Shown here in pieces: positions 1 through 9,340 of a stretch of 64,000 nucleotides of DNA. Below the pieces are notes generated by a model, which did no database searches, was not told where the DNA came from, and was given only the letters and a program-made list of their open reading frames with translations. The first letter of the stretch is position 1, and each line of letters opens with the position of its first letter. Both the position numbers and the translations under genes were made by a program. Location of the stretch: positions 186,001 through 250,000 of the forward strand of contig NZ_VKKH01000008.1 in NCBI RefSeq assembly GCF_007197995.1. Direction: 5' to 3'. The stretch comes from Aliiglaciecola sp. M165. GTDB lineage: Bacteria; Pseudomonadota; Gammaproteobacteria; Enterobacterales; Alteromonadaceae.

Positions 1-2
1 GG

Positions 3-359
3 TATTGGATTGATACGCTATTTGCAATCTTAGTTTCAGGGCTCATCGGTGTTTTGGCATTTCGCTTGTTCTCTCGCGCAATTCCTAACCTTGTTGACCA
101 GAATCAGCTGAACACTGTCAATGTCAGGTCACGGTTACTGAGTCTGCCTGAGATAATTGAATTGCGAAGCTTAAGGATCCGCAGCATCAATAATCAACAC
201 TTTGCCGATATCACCATTGCTGTCGACGGGCAACGTAGTGTTAGCCGCACCCATGATCTCGCCGATCAAATAGAAGGGATCCTCGCTAGAGAATTTGCAA
301 TCTGTGACGTCACTGTGCACATCGAGCCTTATTTAGACAATTTAACCCTCGTTAAATAG
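3..359 (+). CDS. Cation diffusion facilitator (CDF) transporter, C-terminal part
   Basis: This is the 3' end of a gene whose start lies left of the window; the frame is open from base 3. The first residues (YWIDTLFAILVSGLIGVLAF) look like the last transmembrane helix of a CDF divalent-metal/proton antiporter. The rest is the cytoplasmic CDF domain, with the typical run from ELRSLRIRSI through ADITIAVDG to DVTVHIEP, which dimerises and binds regulatory metal in this family. Substrate (Zn, Fe, Mn, Co) cannot be told because the metal-site helices are missing. The gene converges on the antiporter that follows. Confidence 0.85.
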   Translation, partial: YWIDTLFAILVSGLIGVLAFRLFSRAIPNLVDQNQLNTVNVRSRLLSLPEIIELRSLRIRSINNQHFADITIAVDGQRSVSRTHDLADQIEGILAREFAICDVTVHIEPYLDNLTLVK

Positions 360-415
360 CGCTGCCTCCATACTCTGACTCTATGCAGAACTCATACAGC
401 AAAGATCAACACGCC

Positions 416-1594
416 CTAATTGTCACCATTTAACTTTTGTGCGCGATTGATTGCTAATTTACTTAGTGGTGGTCCTACGATTTCAAAAAATACCGTTGCT
501 GTAATGACAATAGACAAAATAGCCTGAGCATGCTGTGGAAATTGGTTTGCAGCAATAAGTGCCATACCAATTTCGACACCTGCTTGAGGCAACAGCGCTA
601 ACCCCATCCACCTTTTTGTTGCCACATCAGCTTGGCTTAGTAGAGCACCTACATAAGCCCCCAAACATTTTCCAAAAATCCGTAAAACCACATAGGCGAT
701 CAGAATGTAAAGAGTGCCATTGAGTAATTCAAATTTAAGTGAGGCGCCAGCCAGCACAAAGAAAATCACCATGAATGGCCATTCTATGTTTTCGATTTCG
801 TGAAAGGGATATTCATGATGTTGTGCAATATTGGCAATGGTTGCCCCTAAAACCATCACAGTAATAAGAAAAGAAACGTCTAAATAGATAGCTAGCCCAC
901 CTGAGAACAACACCAACCCCAAGGTTTCTACCAGCGTTGGCTGGCCGGGTTTGATTCTTCCAGTTAAAACCGACGCAGGCAATCCAATAAAAACACCAAG
1001 AAATACAGCGCCAACGATGTGTACTACCCCCTCAATGAAGGGGGCAATTGCGTTAGCGTAATTGACATCAACCAAAGCAAATGAGATTGCCATACTGAAT
1101 AATATCATCGCCCACACATCATCAATCGCGGTGATCTGCAACAGTAATCGGGAAAAAGCGCTGTTGTCTTTTGTCTCCAGAATAATATCGACAATGGGGG
1201 CAGGAGCGGTCGCCGATGCGATACATGCCAAAACTACCACGACGCTAATAGGAAGAGCAGTGAACTGCATCCCTGCAAAGACCAATATAACGGTGAATAA
1301 GGCAGCGCATGCAGAAACCCAAAACATCGGTTTGCTGTTTACTTTAAGGTTTTTCAGATCAAACTGGCCACCTAACAAAAACCCAATAACCAATAACGCG
1401 ATGGTTGAAAAAAATTCGAATTGTTGTGAGATAACAGCCGGGATCAATTGAAAGCCTTCATCCCCCATTAAAACGCCAAATAACAATAACAGGGTGACGC
1501 GAGGTAAGGGGGTTTTTCGTCCAATGAAATCTGTGGTCATGCCCAACAATAAGATACCACCAAGGCCAAGCAGAATAATTCCGATTTCGGTCAT
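416..1594 (-). CDS. CPA2-type cation/proton antiporter
   Basis: A membrane protein of about 392 residues with roughly a dozen hydrophobic segments, matching the Na+/H+ exchanger domain of the CPA2 (Kef-like) family. The N-terminus (GIILLGLGGILLLGMTTDFI, then LPRVTLLLLFGVLMG) is typical, and there is a core motif near TAIDDVWAMILFS. It ends after the transport domain, so it lacks the RCK/TrkA-N regulatory domain of full KefB/C proteins. I chose the ATG giving MTEIGII; an upstream GTG would add 19 residues (MVSFSILGSL...) that look less like a family N-terminus. The exchanged ion (Na+ or K+) is unknown. Transcription runs towards the CDF gene. Confidence 0.85.
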   Translation of the reverse strand: MTEIGIILLGLGGILLLGMTTDFIGRKTPLPRVTLLLLFGVLMGDEGFQLIPAVISQQFEFFSTIALLVIGFLLGGQFDLKNLKVNSKPMFWVSACAALFTVILVFAGMQFTALPISVVVVLACIASATAPAPIVDIILETKDNSAFSRLLLQITAIDDVWAMILFSMAISFALVDVNYANAIAPFIEGVVHIVGAVFLGVFIGLPASVLTGRIKPGQPTLVETLGLVLFSGGLAIYLDVSFLITVMVLGATIANIAQHHEYPFHEIENIEWPFMVIFFVLAGASLKFELLNGTLYILIAYVVLRIFGKCLGAYVGALLSQADVATKRWMGLALLPQAGVEIGMALIAANQFPQHAQAILSIVITATVFFEIVGPPLSKLAINRAQKLNGDN

Positions 1595-1722
1595 GGATGT
1601 GCTCTTTTTGTTATTAAATAATAGTGAACCGAGTATAGAAAAACTCACCAACCCCTTGTTGATTCAGATCAACAAGGTTCTGAAGAACATGAATATCACT
1701 GAGTGGAAGGGAGTCGCAGTAC

Positions 1723-2247
1723 TTACTGATACAAATGATTAGCGGCGATGAATTTCGCTACGCCATTTGTGACTAGTTGGTCTAAAGGTTTGCCTGCGGT
1801 GATGGCCTCGCGCACAGCCGTGGAGCGCACCGCAACCCTTTCTGGCACGACGATGCGACCCCATTGTTTAAGAATGTTGTCCGCTTGATAAAATTTGTGC
1901 CAGTTTTTGAGATTGTCCGGTCCAATAACAAAAAACAACTGGTGCTCTTTTAACTGATTGTTTTGCAAATGCTGCAATAAATCATAGGTGTAAACTGGCT
2001 TGGAGCCGTCGCTTAAAGTATGTTCGATGGCGAATACCTCAACTTGTGACAAATTGATATCGCGCTGAAACTCATCAAGCAACGCTAATCGTGTGTCATA
2101 CTCGAGCATATCTTTACCAAATGCATGGGCAAAAGACGGGACAAGTAGAATTTTGTCAACATTGGTAGACTCCAACAAATAGTGTAATGCGTCTAAATGG
2201 CCTCGCGTTGGAGGATTAAAAGCAGAACCAAATATTGCTACACGCAT
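1723..2247 (-). CDS. NadD-like nicotinate/nicotinamide-nucleotide adenylyltransferase
   Basis: A 174-residue nucleotidyltransferase of the HIGH superfamily that should join NMN or NaMN to AMP from ATP. The N-terminus carries GSAFNPPTRGH, the family's GxFxPxxxGH signature with Thr for the first His, and the C-terminal half has RSTAVREAI, equivalent to the ISSTxxR motif. The ATG at 2247 has an AGAGAAG ribosome site just upstream; an in-frame TTG six codons earlier is less likely. It sits head-to-head with nicotinamidase and PncB, which supports a role in NAD salvage. The housekeeping nadD of gammaproteobacteria normally lies beside holA/lptE, so this may be a second, salvage-dedicated copy. Confidence 0.8.
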   Translation of the reverse strand: MRVAIFGSAFNPPTRGHLDALHYLLESTNVDKILLVPSFAHAFGKDMLEYDTRLALLDEFQRDINLSQVEVFAIEHTLSDGSKPVYTYDLLQHLQNNQLKEHQLFFVIGPDNLKNWHKFYQADNILKQWGRIVVPERVAVRSTAVREAITAGKPLDQLVTNGVAKFIAANHLYQ

Positions 2248-2372
2248 TTCTTCTCTTTCAAACAAGCTGATGGCAAAACGCTAAGATTATAGCAATTCTG
2301 ACAATTATCTAGGGCAATATTTCCCTCATGCACTTGGACAAAATCTTTGATGTGCATAGGTTTTTGTCAAAA

Positions 2373-2386
2373 TGATACTTGTATCA
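2373..2386. promoter_or_regulatory. Perfect palindrome between the NAD salvage genes
   Basis: TGATACTTGTATCA is a perfect 6+2+6 inverted repeat in the 191 bp gap between the divergent adenylyltransferase and nicotinamidase genes. Its distance from the nicotinamidase start (about 50 bp) suits an operator. A weaker pair GACAAAA (2337-2343) / TTTTGTC (2362-2368) lies beside it. I cannot assign a regulator. Confidence 0.4.
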
Positions 2387-2438
2387 ATGACCATTAGCAG
2401 TAATATCAATATTGAATAGTAAAAAAGGAATCTATCGA

Positions 2439-3086
2439 TTGGCCAAATCACGCTTTATCGCTTCGATCAATGTCGACCCTCAAAAAGGTTTCACGCCTTT
2501 ATGTCCTGACGAGTTACCGGTAAAAGACGGGCATTTGATTGTCCCTGAATTACTCAAACAAAATGCTTTAGCGGATCTGTTAGTGGCTTCTAGTGATGCC
2601 CATTGTGATGCTGCGCTATTTAAAGTGGAAAAAGACGAAGAACAATTTCAGCCACTTGATTATGCCAACACTGATTGCACGTTCAAAATGCATTGCCAAC
2701 CGGGTACCAAAGGATTTGAATTATTAGATGGGTTACCAAATCCCACAGAGTATAACTTTTTTGTTTGGAAAGGCGTCGCACCCGATCTTCACCCCTACGG
2801 TGCTTGTTATCACGATTTAGCTGAAAAGCTTTCAACCGGACTAATCGAATATTTGGTCTTCAATGATGTTAATACTGTGATTGTTGGAGGGCTAGCTACC
2901 GACTTTTGTGTTGCAACGACAGCCAAGCAACTTCAACGTTCAGGTCGTTTTGATGTTTTGCTGAATGTCGCTGCATGCAGAGGTATTTCGCCCGATGGTG
3001 TCGCCGCACAGATCGAGGAAATGCAATCCTCAGGCGTGCAAGTTTTTGAAAACAGCGCAGCAATTGAGCGTTGGTTAGAGCAATAA
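2439..3086 (+). CDS. Nicotinamidase-like cysteine hydrolase
   Basis: A 215-residue member of the isochorismatase/nicotinamidase superfamily, predicted to deamidate nicotinamide to nicotinate for the next gene product. The catalytic triad is visible as Asp in NVDPQKGF, Lys in FVWKG and Cys in ATDFCV. The usual nicotinamidase metal site DxHxxxH appears only in part, as SDAHCDAA, so one His ligand seems replaced by Ala. The chosen start is TTG at 2439 because an AAAAGGA site lies 9 bases upstream; an in-frame TTG at 2412 lacks one. The gene is followed after 17 bases by pncB, implying an operon. Confidence 0.82.
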   Translation: MAKSRFIASINVDPQKGFTPLCPDELPVKDGHLIVPELLKQNALADLLVASSDAHCDAALFKVEKDEEQFQPLDYANTDCTFKMHCQPGTKGFELLDGLPNPTEYNFFVWKGVAPDLHPYGACYHDLAEKLSTGLIEYLVFNDVNTVIVGGLATDFCVATTAKQLQRSGRFDVLLNVAACRGISPDGVAAQIEEMQSSGVQVFENSAAIERWLEQ

Positions 3087-3103
3087 CTTTAAAAGTGAAA
3101 CTG

Positions 3104-4327
3104 ATGAAAACTGGCTTGCTTAGGAATACCTTGTTTAAAGAAAACCTCAATTTTTCTGCCTTGGATAATGATTTTTATAAAATGAACATGTGGCAATGCT
3201 TCATGCACCAGTATCCTTATGTGGAGGAGGTCGAATATAAATTTGTACTTCGCAGCGAAACAGATTTAAGACCCTTGATAGGCGAGATTCGAGACGAATT
3301 AGATAACTTGGACGGTCTAAAATTCACCGAAGATCAGGTCAATTGGTTGCAAAAAACCCCTTGGTACACCAAAGACTTTGTTGAGTGGGCCAGGATGTGG
3401 AGTTTTCAAAAACGCTTTCTATTTATTGGCGAAGAAAACAATCAGCTGACTATCACTGCCCGTGGCCCGTTGATGCATGTGCATAACTTTGAAATGCCCG
3501 TATTATCAACCGTTTCAGAAGTCTACAATCGAACCCATTATTCCGACAAAACCTACGAAGATGTCAGGCGACCCTTATTTCACAAAATAGAGTGGCTAAA
3601 GGCTCAGCATGAAAAGCACGATCTTACTGGGCTCAGTATCGCTGATTTTGGGACTCGTCGTCGGTTCAGCTATGAGTCTCAATTAACCGTTGTCAGCATG
3701 CTCAAAGACATGCTCCCAGAGTTTTTTATTGGTACATCCAATATGCACATTGCCAAGGAGCTTGGTGTTAACCCCATAGGCACGATGGCGCACGAAATTT
3801 TCATGCTGTCGCAACAAGTAGGCGTTCAGCTTGCCAATTCGCAAAAACATACATTGGAATGTTGGGTAAAAGAATTCAGAGGGCGTTTAGGCTATGCGTT
3901 AACCGATGTGATTGGGATGGACGCCTTCATTCGGGATTTTGATTTATATTTTGCCAAACTCTTTGATGGACTCAGACACGACTCTGGTTGCCCATTCGTT
4001 TTTGGCGAAAAGGCCATCAAAATGTATCAAGATTTGGGTATTGATCCTTTAACAAAGACGTTAATATTTAGCGACGGTGTCGATTTTGAAACCATGGTTG
4101 AAGTGTTTTTAAGGTTTAGGGGTAAAATCAAAACCTCGTTTGGCATAGGGACCTTTTTATCCAATGACGTTGAAGGAGCAGAGCCGCTAAACATGGTGAT
4201 GAAGTTGGTCCGTGTCAATGGCCGTCCGGTGGCCAAAATCTCTGATTCTAAAGGGAAAAACTTGTGTGAAGACGAAAATTTCGTGAATTATCTCAAAGAT
4301 GTATACAAGGTGGATTGGGCGGATTAA
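3104..4327 (+). CDS. pncB: Nicotinate phosphoribosyltransferase
   Basis: A 407-residue cytoplasmic enzyme that makes nicotinate mononucleotide from nicotinate and PRPP with ATP help. Length and order of motifs match bacterial PncB: the N-terminal ALDNDFYKMNMWQ, the central FGTRRRFSYESQ, and SNMHIAKELGVNPIGTMAHE, which contains the His phosphorylated during catalysis. The C-terminal KTSFGIGTFLSND is the phosphate-binding loop. ATG 3104 is preferred over a TTG at 3071 that would overlap nicotinamidase. With its two neighbours it forms a full route from nicotinamide to NaAD. Confidence 0.93.
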   Translation: MKTGLLRNTLFKENLNFSALDNDFYKMNMWQCFMHQYPYVEEVEYKFVLRSETDLRPLIGEIRDELDNLDGLKFTEDQVNWLQKTPWYTKDFVEWARMWSFQKRFLFIGEENNQLTITARGPLMHVHNFEMPVLSTVSEVYNRTHYSDKTYEDVRRPLFHKIEWLKAQHEKHDLTGLSIADFGTRRRFSYESQLTVVSMLKDMLPEFFIGTSNMHIAKELGVNPIGTMAHEIFMLSQQVGVQLANSQKHTLECWVKEFRGRLGYALTDVIGMDAFIRDFDLYFAKLFDGLRHDSGCPFVFGEKAIKMYQDLGIDPLTKTLIFSDGVDFETMVEVFLRFRGKIKTSFGIGTFLSNDVEGAEPLNMVMKLVRVNGRPVAKISDSKGKNLCEDENFVNYLKDVYKVDWAD

Positions 4328-4345
4328 TCGCCCTTAAAAAGTTGT

Positions 4346-5527
4346 TCATCCGTGCATCGCATGCCACACCTTCTTATACAATGATTCAACCTTTTGCTGA
4401 TCAACCAAACGAGGATTATTAGCGGGTGAGCCAGATGCAATCGCCTGTTTGGCCATCGTGGAGATGAGCGCATCGTAGGTCTCCTTTTTCACGCCAAATT
4501 CTTTTAGCGTTGGCACATCTAATCTTGAATTCATACCCTGCAAATAGGCTACTAAGGTTTTATGGGCGGTTTTTTGATCTGAAGTACTACTGACTAAACC
4601 CATATACACTGCGCATTCAGCATAGCGCTGTGGATGTCCACTAAGGGAAAAATCCGTAATAGTCGGTAGTAACATGGCATTGCTCATGCCATGAGGAATA
4701 TGAAAGTGCACACCAAGTGGTCGACTCATGCCATGCACTAACGCAACAGAAGCATTTGAAAACGCTATGCCTGCCAAGGTGGCGCCTAACATGACCTTTT
4801 CTTTTGCTTCTATATTGCGTGCGTTTAAATGCTCTGTTTCCACGCACGCATCAAGAATGTTAGGGGCAATAAGCTTCATGGCTGCAATGGCTTGCTGATC
4901 ACTAAATAGGTTGGCCTTGCGACTAACAAAGGCTTCGATTCCGTGCGTTAATGCATCGATTGCCGTATCAGCAGCGACTCGTTTAGGTAAGCTTAGTGTC
5001 AGCTGATAATCAACGATTGCGGCTTTAGGCATTAACCCTGAGCCCATGCAAAGCATTTTTTCACCGCTGGTGGCGCTGGTTATCACTGTGACTGCCGTAG
5101 CTTCTGAACCTGTCCCTGCTGTGGTAGGTATGGCAATCACAGGAATCGATTCGGTTTCAACAAGTTTGGGCACTTTGTAGTCGGTCATAGTGCCGCCATG
5201 ACTTACTAGCAACGCAATTGCTTTGGCGCTATCTATGGCGCTGCCACCACCTAATGCAATCAAACAATCACATTGGTGTTGTTTAACCAGTTCAATTGCG
5301 GGGAACAAACTTTTATCGTCTGGTTCAGCCATGACATCAGCGAAAATTTGCACAGGCAAAGGCTGCATAATGGCTTCGATGGTATCCACTAAACCCAAAG
5401 AAAACATAGTCTTATCAGTGATGATACAGGGTTTTTGGCAGCCAATACTGAAGATAACTTCCTTCAGTTGCTGTATCGAACCGCCCCCTATTTTAACTAA
5501 ACCAGGGAGTCGAATTGAGTGGACCAT
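4346..5527 (-). CDS. Iron-containing alcohol dehydrogenase
   Basis: A 393-residue type III (Fe-dependent) alcohol dehydrogenase. The NAD-binding half has GGGSAIDSAKAIA and TTAGTGSEATAV; the metal half has DALTHGIEAF and ALVHGMSRPLGVHFHIPHG, which supply the Asp and His metal ligands. Substrate cannot be told from sequence; relatives oxidise or reduce short alcohols, 1,3-propanediol, lactaldehyde or 4-hydroxybutyrate. It lies 21 bp downstream of the exported M20 peptidase on the same strand, so the two are probably co-transcribed, although no shared pathway is evident. Confidence 0.9.
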   Translation of the reverse strand: MVHSIRLPGLVKIGGGSIQQLKEVIFSIGCQKPCIITDKTMFSLGLVDTIEAIMQPLPVQIFADVMAEPDDKSLFPAIELVKQHQCDCLIALGGGSAIDSAKAIALLVSHGGTMTDYKVPKLVETESIPVIAIPTTAGTGSEATAVTVITSATSGEKMLCMGSGLMPKAAIVDYQLTLSLPKRVAADTAIDALTHGIEAFVSRKANLFSDQQAIAAMKLIAPNILDACVETEHLNARNIEAKEKVMLGATLAGIAFSNASVALVHGMSRPLGVHFHIPHGMSNAMLLPTITDFSLSGHPQRYAECAVYMGLVSSTSDQKTAHKTLVAYLQGMNSRLDVPTLKEFGVKKETYDALISTMAKQAIASGSPANNPRLVDQQKVESLYKKVWHAMHG

Positions 5528-5548
5528 AAACGGTATCCTTAGACTGGT

Positions 5549-6871
5549 TCAGTGATCTTCATGGGCGACGGATAAACGATGCATTAATACAGCAGCTTTG
5601 TGCATGTTCTTGCGGAAACTGTCCATATCGGCGACTTCATCTTTCGTATGACCTCCTGATCCCATCAACCCCAGGCCATCTAAGGCCATTTCAACATGGC
5701 TCGCAGCAAAAGAAATGTCAGCTGCTCCTGCATTACGTGGGTTGACAGCCTCAACTGTGCCATAGCCCAGCGACATACTGGCCTGGCTATACAACTCCAG
5801 CAGTTGGTAATTACCCGGCGTAGGTGCCATAGGGGGATAACCGTCACCTATTTGCAAGGTCGCATTGGTATGCAACAAGTTTTGCGAAACAATGTTGTAC
5901 ATGACAGTTTTTGCATTATCAAGTTCTTCTTGGGTTAATGCTCTAATTCCTCCTTGAACAATCAGATCTTTCGCCACGATATTGTTTTTACCGAAGGCTG
6001 TCGCTGTCGATGTTTTGGCCTGCAGGTTCGTTTCCGTGCCGCCAGCGATAAGACCAGGGTTGAAGGTCAGCTCTCCTTTTCCTGCTAGTTGTGTACGAAA
6101 CTCATTTAAAATTCTGGCAGCTTCAAAAATTGCACCGTAGCCAACTTCATCACTGAAAATTTGTGATGAGTGGGCAGCACGACCCGATACATCAAGCTTC
6201 CAATTAACCGAACCCCTGCGAGCGACAACGGCGGTTTTTATGTTGCTGTCACCATCTTCAAACCCTAATGCAATATCTGCCCACTTCGCAGCATCAATAA
6301 TAGCGGCCTTCGACTGGGATAGAGGTCGTCCGCTACTTTCCTCATCACCCGTCATTACTACTTTTATGTTGAGATTTTCTAGGGTGCCAGCGGCTTTTAA
6401 GGCCCGTAACACTTCGATTATAATGACGTTGCCGCCTTTCATATCCGTAATGCCCGGTCCGGCAACATAACGTTCATCGATAGGGCGGAATTTTTGAAAC
6501 TCATCGTCTTGAGCAAACACCGTATCTAAATGACCAATCATTAAAATTTTAGGCCCATTACCCGCATATTCTGCAAGCAAATGACCAGAGCGATTGAAAG
6601 TTGCGCCGTCTACCCATTGGGTTGTTAAACCTATGTCTTCGAACTGTTTTTTATATAGCATTCCAACCGCTTTGACTCCTGCAAAGTTCATGGTGCCACT
6701 GTTGATATTCACTGACTTTTCCAATAACCGCATTGCCTCAGGGTATTGATCGTTGAGATGCTTTACGATTTTGTGCTCCTCTAAGGACTGGCCGGTACCA
6801 ACGGAAACCGCATTTGTGTATGGCGCTAATATTAACGCTAGAATTAACAAGCCAATTTGAATTTTATTCAA
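5549..6871 (-). CDS. Exported M20 family metallopeptidase (CPG2-like)
   Basis: A 440-residue zinc peptidase with an N-terminal signal peptide (about 22 residues, hydrophobic run IGLLILALILAPYTNA), so it acts in the periplasm or outside. Metal-site motifs are in family order: GHLDTVF, GPGITDMKGG, GDEESSG and a C-terminal GSGGHTKDE. This is the glutamate carboxypeptidase / aminoacylase-like branch of M20, which trims C-terminal residues or N-acyl groups. The lid dimerisation domain lies between the two catalytic halves. It is the first gene of the two-gene unit with the Fe alcohol dehydrogenase. Confidence 0.88.
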   Translation of the reverse strand: MNKIQIGLLILALILAPYTNAVSVGTGQSLEEHKIVKHLNDQYPEAMRLLEKSVNINSGTMNFAGVKAVGMLYKKQFEDIGLTTQWVDGATFNRSGHLLAEYAGNGPKILMIGHLDTVFAQDDEFQKFRPIDERYVAGPGITDMKGGNVIIIEVLRALKAAGTLENLNIKVVMTGDEESSGRPLSQSKAAIIDAAKWADIALGFEDGDSNIKTAVVARRGSVNWKLDVSGRAAHSSQIFSDEVGYGAIFEAARILNEFRTQLAGKGELTFNPGLIAGGTETNLQAKTSTATAFGKNNIVAKDLIVQGGIRALTQEELDNAKTVMYNIVSQNLLHTNATLQIGDGYPPMAPTPGNYQLLELYSQASMSLGYGTVEAVNPRNAGAADISFAASHVEMALDGLGLMGSGGHTKDEVADMDSFRKNMHKAAVLMHRLSVAHEDH

Positions 6872-7121
6872 AATGATTAACCGTGAAGGAAACTGATCTC
6901 CAGCATAGAATTATGCAAATGACTTGTCTAGCGCGTAGCAAGAATGAGGATGAATTGTCGTTGAACCTTAATAAACTGCGTTTTTTACTATTTGTTGCCA
7001 TGCTAACCTGTAAAAAGTCCGTGTATTCATGTACATTACGCGCAATTTAAGTCTAGACACTAGTGAGAGTGAGGGATCCTGATTTGGTCATTATCCTGAA
7101 CCCAATTCAACGAGGAATAAT

Positions 7122-8588
7122 ATGAAAACACACTCCGATATTGCCGTTGTTGGCCTGGCTGTAATGGGCGAAAACCTGATACTTAACATGGCAAGTAAAG
7201 GGTTCACCGTTACCGCTTTTAATCGCTCATACGGCAAAGTGGAAAAGTTTTTAGCTACCCGAGCTAAAGATAAAACTATTCGCGGAGCAGATTCTATAGA
7301 GAACCTCGTTAGCTCACTGTCAACGCCAAGAAAAGTCATGTTAATGGTGAAGTCTGGACAACCCGTCGATGACTTTATTGAACAACTTGTGCCTCACCTT
7401 GAAGCAGGAGACATCATAATCGATGGCGGCAACAGTCAATTTGAAGATTCCAATCGTCGTACCACAATGTTGGCCGAAAAAGGGTTATTGTACGTCGGGA
7501 CGGGTGTATCAGGCGGAGAAGAAGGCGCACTCCTTGGACCATCAATAATGCCTGGCGGTAACCCAGAAGCTTGGCCACATGTTAAGCCTATCTTTCAAGC
7601 CATTTCTGCCAAAGTAAAAGATGAAAACGGTGAGTTGACCATCCCATGTTGTGATTGGGTCGGAGAGGGCGGTGCTGGCCACTTCGTTAAAATGGTTCAT
7701 AACGGCATTGAATATGGTGACATGCAAATCATTTGTGAAGGCTTTATTTTAATGCAGGATTTGCTGGGTATGAGCACCGATGAAATGGAAACGGTATTCA
7801 GACAGTGGAATGAAACTGAGCTTTCCAGTTATCTTACAGAAATCACAGCTGATATTTTGGGCTATAAAGAAAATGGCGAAGCACTGGTTAACAATATCTT
7901 AGATACTGCGGGCCAAAAAGGCACAGGTAAGTGGACAGGCATCACAGCACTGCACCTTGGTGTTCCGCTGACACTCATTGGAGAAGCGGTATTTGCACGC
8001 TGCTTGTCAGCGATCAAAGAACAGCGGGTCAAAGCCTCAAAAGTTATCAAAGGGCCAACTGCTTCCTTTACAGGTGATAAAAGCGCATTTTTAGAGAGTT
8101 TGCGTCAAGCATTGCTGGCGTCAAAGATTGTCTCTTATGCACAAGGTTTTGCAGTGATGCAAGAAGCAGCCAAAGAATACAGCTGGAATTTGGATTACGG
8201 CTCCATCGCCATGATGTGGCGCGAAGGCTGTATTATTCGTTCTGTATTTCTAGACAATATCAAAGCCGCTTATGATACAAACCCTGGATTAGACAACTTG
8301 CTATTGGATGATTACTTCAACACCGTGGTTGAAAATGCACAACAGGGTTGGCGTGAAGTTGTTGCCACCGCTGCAATGCAGGGAGTAGCCATGCCATGTT
8401 TGTCTTCGGCCTTAAGTTACTTTGATGGCTATCGCACTGAAAATTTGCCTGCCAATTTGTTACAAGCTCAGCGCGACTATTTTGGTGCCCATACCTATGA
8501 GCGAAAAGATAAGCCTAGAGGTGAATTCTTCCATACTAATTGGACTGGACGAGGCGGCGACACTGCCTCGACAACCTATGACGTTTAA
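7122..8588 (+). CDS. gnd: 6-phosphogluconate dehydrogenase, decarboxylating
   Basis: A 488-residue enzyme of the oxidative pentose phosphate pathway, converting 6-phosphogluconate to ribulose 5-phosphate, CO2 and NAD(P)H. The Rossmann start is DIAVVGLAVMGENLILNMAS, followed by FNRS, then GVSGGEEGALLGPSIMPGG and HFVKMVHNGIEYGDMQ with the catalytic Lys. The C-terminal tail includes RDYFGAHTYERKDKPRGEFF, typical of the family. A CGAGGAA ribosome site precedes the ATG. It stands alone, away from zwf/pgl, and is closed by a strong terminator. Confidence 0.96.
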   Translation: MKTHSDIAVVGLAVMGENLILNMASKGFTVTAFNRSYGKVEKFLATRAKDKTIRGADSIENLVSSLSTPRKVMLMVKSGQPVDDFIEQLVPHLEAGDIIIDGGNSQFEDSNRRTTMLAEKGLLYVGTGVSGGEEGALLGPSIMPGGNPEAWPHVKPIFQAISAKVKDENGELTIPCCDWVGEGGAGHFVKMVHNGIEYGDMQIICEGFILMQDLLGMSTDEMETVFRQWNETELSSYLTEITADILGYKENGEALVNNILDTAGQKGTGKWTGITALHLGVPLTLIGEAVFARCLSAIKEQRVKASKVIKGPTASFTGDKSAFLESLRQALLASKIVSYAQGFAVMQEAAKEYSWNLDYGSIAMMWREGCIIRSVFLDNIKAAYDTNPGLDNLLLDDYFNTVVENAQQGWREVVATAAMQGVAMPCLSSALSYFDGYRTENLPANLLQAQRDYFGAHTYERKDKPRGEFFHTNWTGRGGDTASTTYDV

Positions 8589-8631
8589 TCAAGACATTGT
8601 TTAACCTAATCCAGGATTGGGTGTAGTTACT

Positions 8632-8655
8632 AAAGCCGACATTGTCGGCTTTTTT
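8632..8655 (+). terminator. Rho-independent terminator after gnd
   Basis: The hairpin AAAGCCGAC-ATT-GTCGGCTTT is followed by a run of T, 44 bp past the gnd stop codon. Confidence 0.9.
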
Positions 8656-8800
8656 TATGCCTTAACTCAACAAAAGCAAAGATTTAGACGATCGGACATA
8701 AGCGCCATTCGTTTGGACATATTTAACGCCTAGCTCCTTAAGTAACATTCTCCCTGTCGAAACAAATTGGTTTACACAACTTCTACTTGAGGAATATGAC

Positions 8801-9268
8801 ATGACTAAATTATTTAACTTAAAAACACTTCTCGCTGTTTTGGTAATGGGATTTACTTCGGTTGCTTTTGCCGGTGTGGATACGCAAACAAACGAAAATG
8901 GCGTCATCTTGGCAGGTTATGATGCGGTTGCTTATTTTACGGTTGGTGAGCCAACGTTAGGAAATGCCGAGTTTACAGCCGTTCACAAAGATGCAATTTA
9001 CCGCTTTAGTTCAGCTGAAAATCGAGATTTGTTTACCCAGAATCCTGAAAAGTATGAGCCAGCCTATGGTGGTTTTTGTGCCTTCGGTGCGACGTTTGGT
9101 AAAAAATTCGAGGTGGATGGCAAGGCATTCGAAATTGTTGATGGTAAGCTATACGTCAATAAAAACAGACAAGTATACGATGCTTGGAAACAAAATATTC
9201 CTAAGCATTTGATGGAAGCGAATACAGAGTGGCCTGAAATCGAATTTGTTGCTGCTAACGATTTATAA
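8801..9268 (+). CDS. Exported YHS-domain protein
   Basis: A 155-residue protein with a signal peptide (hydrophobic LLAVLVMGFTSVAFA, cleavage after AFA). The mature part is a YHS domain: GYDAVAYFTVGEP, AIYRFSSAENRDLF, NPEKYEPAYGGFCAFG. YHS domains are small metal-associated or redox-associated modules. Exported stand-alone forms are common in marine bacteria, often without a proven role. A TGAGGAA ribosome site precedes the ATG. It is monocistronic, closed by a clear terminator. Confidence 0.88.
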   Translation: MTKLFNLKTLLAVLVMGFTSVAFAGVDTQTNENGVILAGYDAVAYFTVGEPTLGNAEFTAVHKDAIYRFSSAENRDLFTQNPEKYEPAYGGFCAFGATFGKKFEVDGKAFEIVDGKLYVNKNRQVYDAWKQNIPKHLMEANTEWPEIEFVAANDL

Positions 9269-9313
9269 ACGTAAAGAATATCTCCCTTCATTCCAGAGCA
9301 ACTGGAACCTTGT

Positions 9314-9340
9314 AGCCCCGCACTTGTGGGGCTTTTTTTT
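9314..9340 (+). terminator. Rho-independent terminator after the YHS gene
   Basis: AGCCCC(G)CA-CTTG-TGGGGCT forms the stem and is followed by eight T residues, 45 bp past the stop. Confidence 0.9.
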
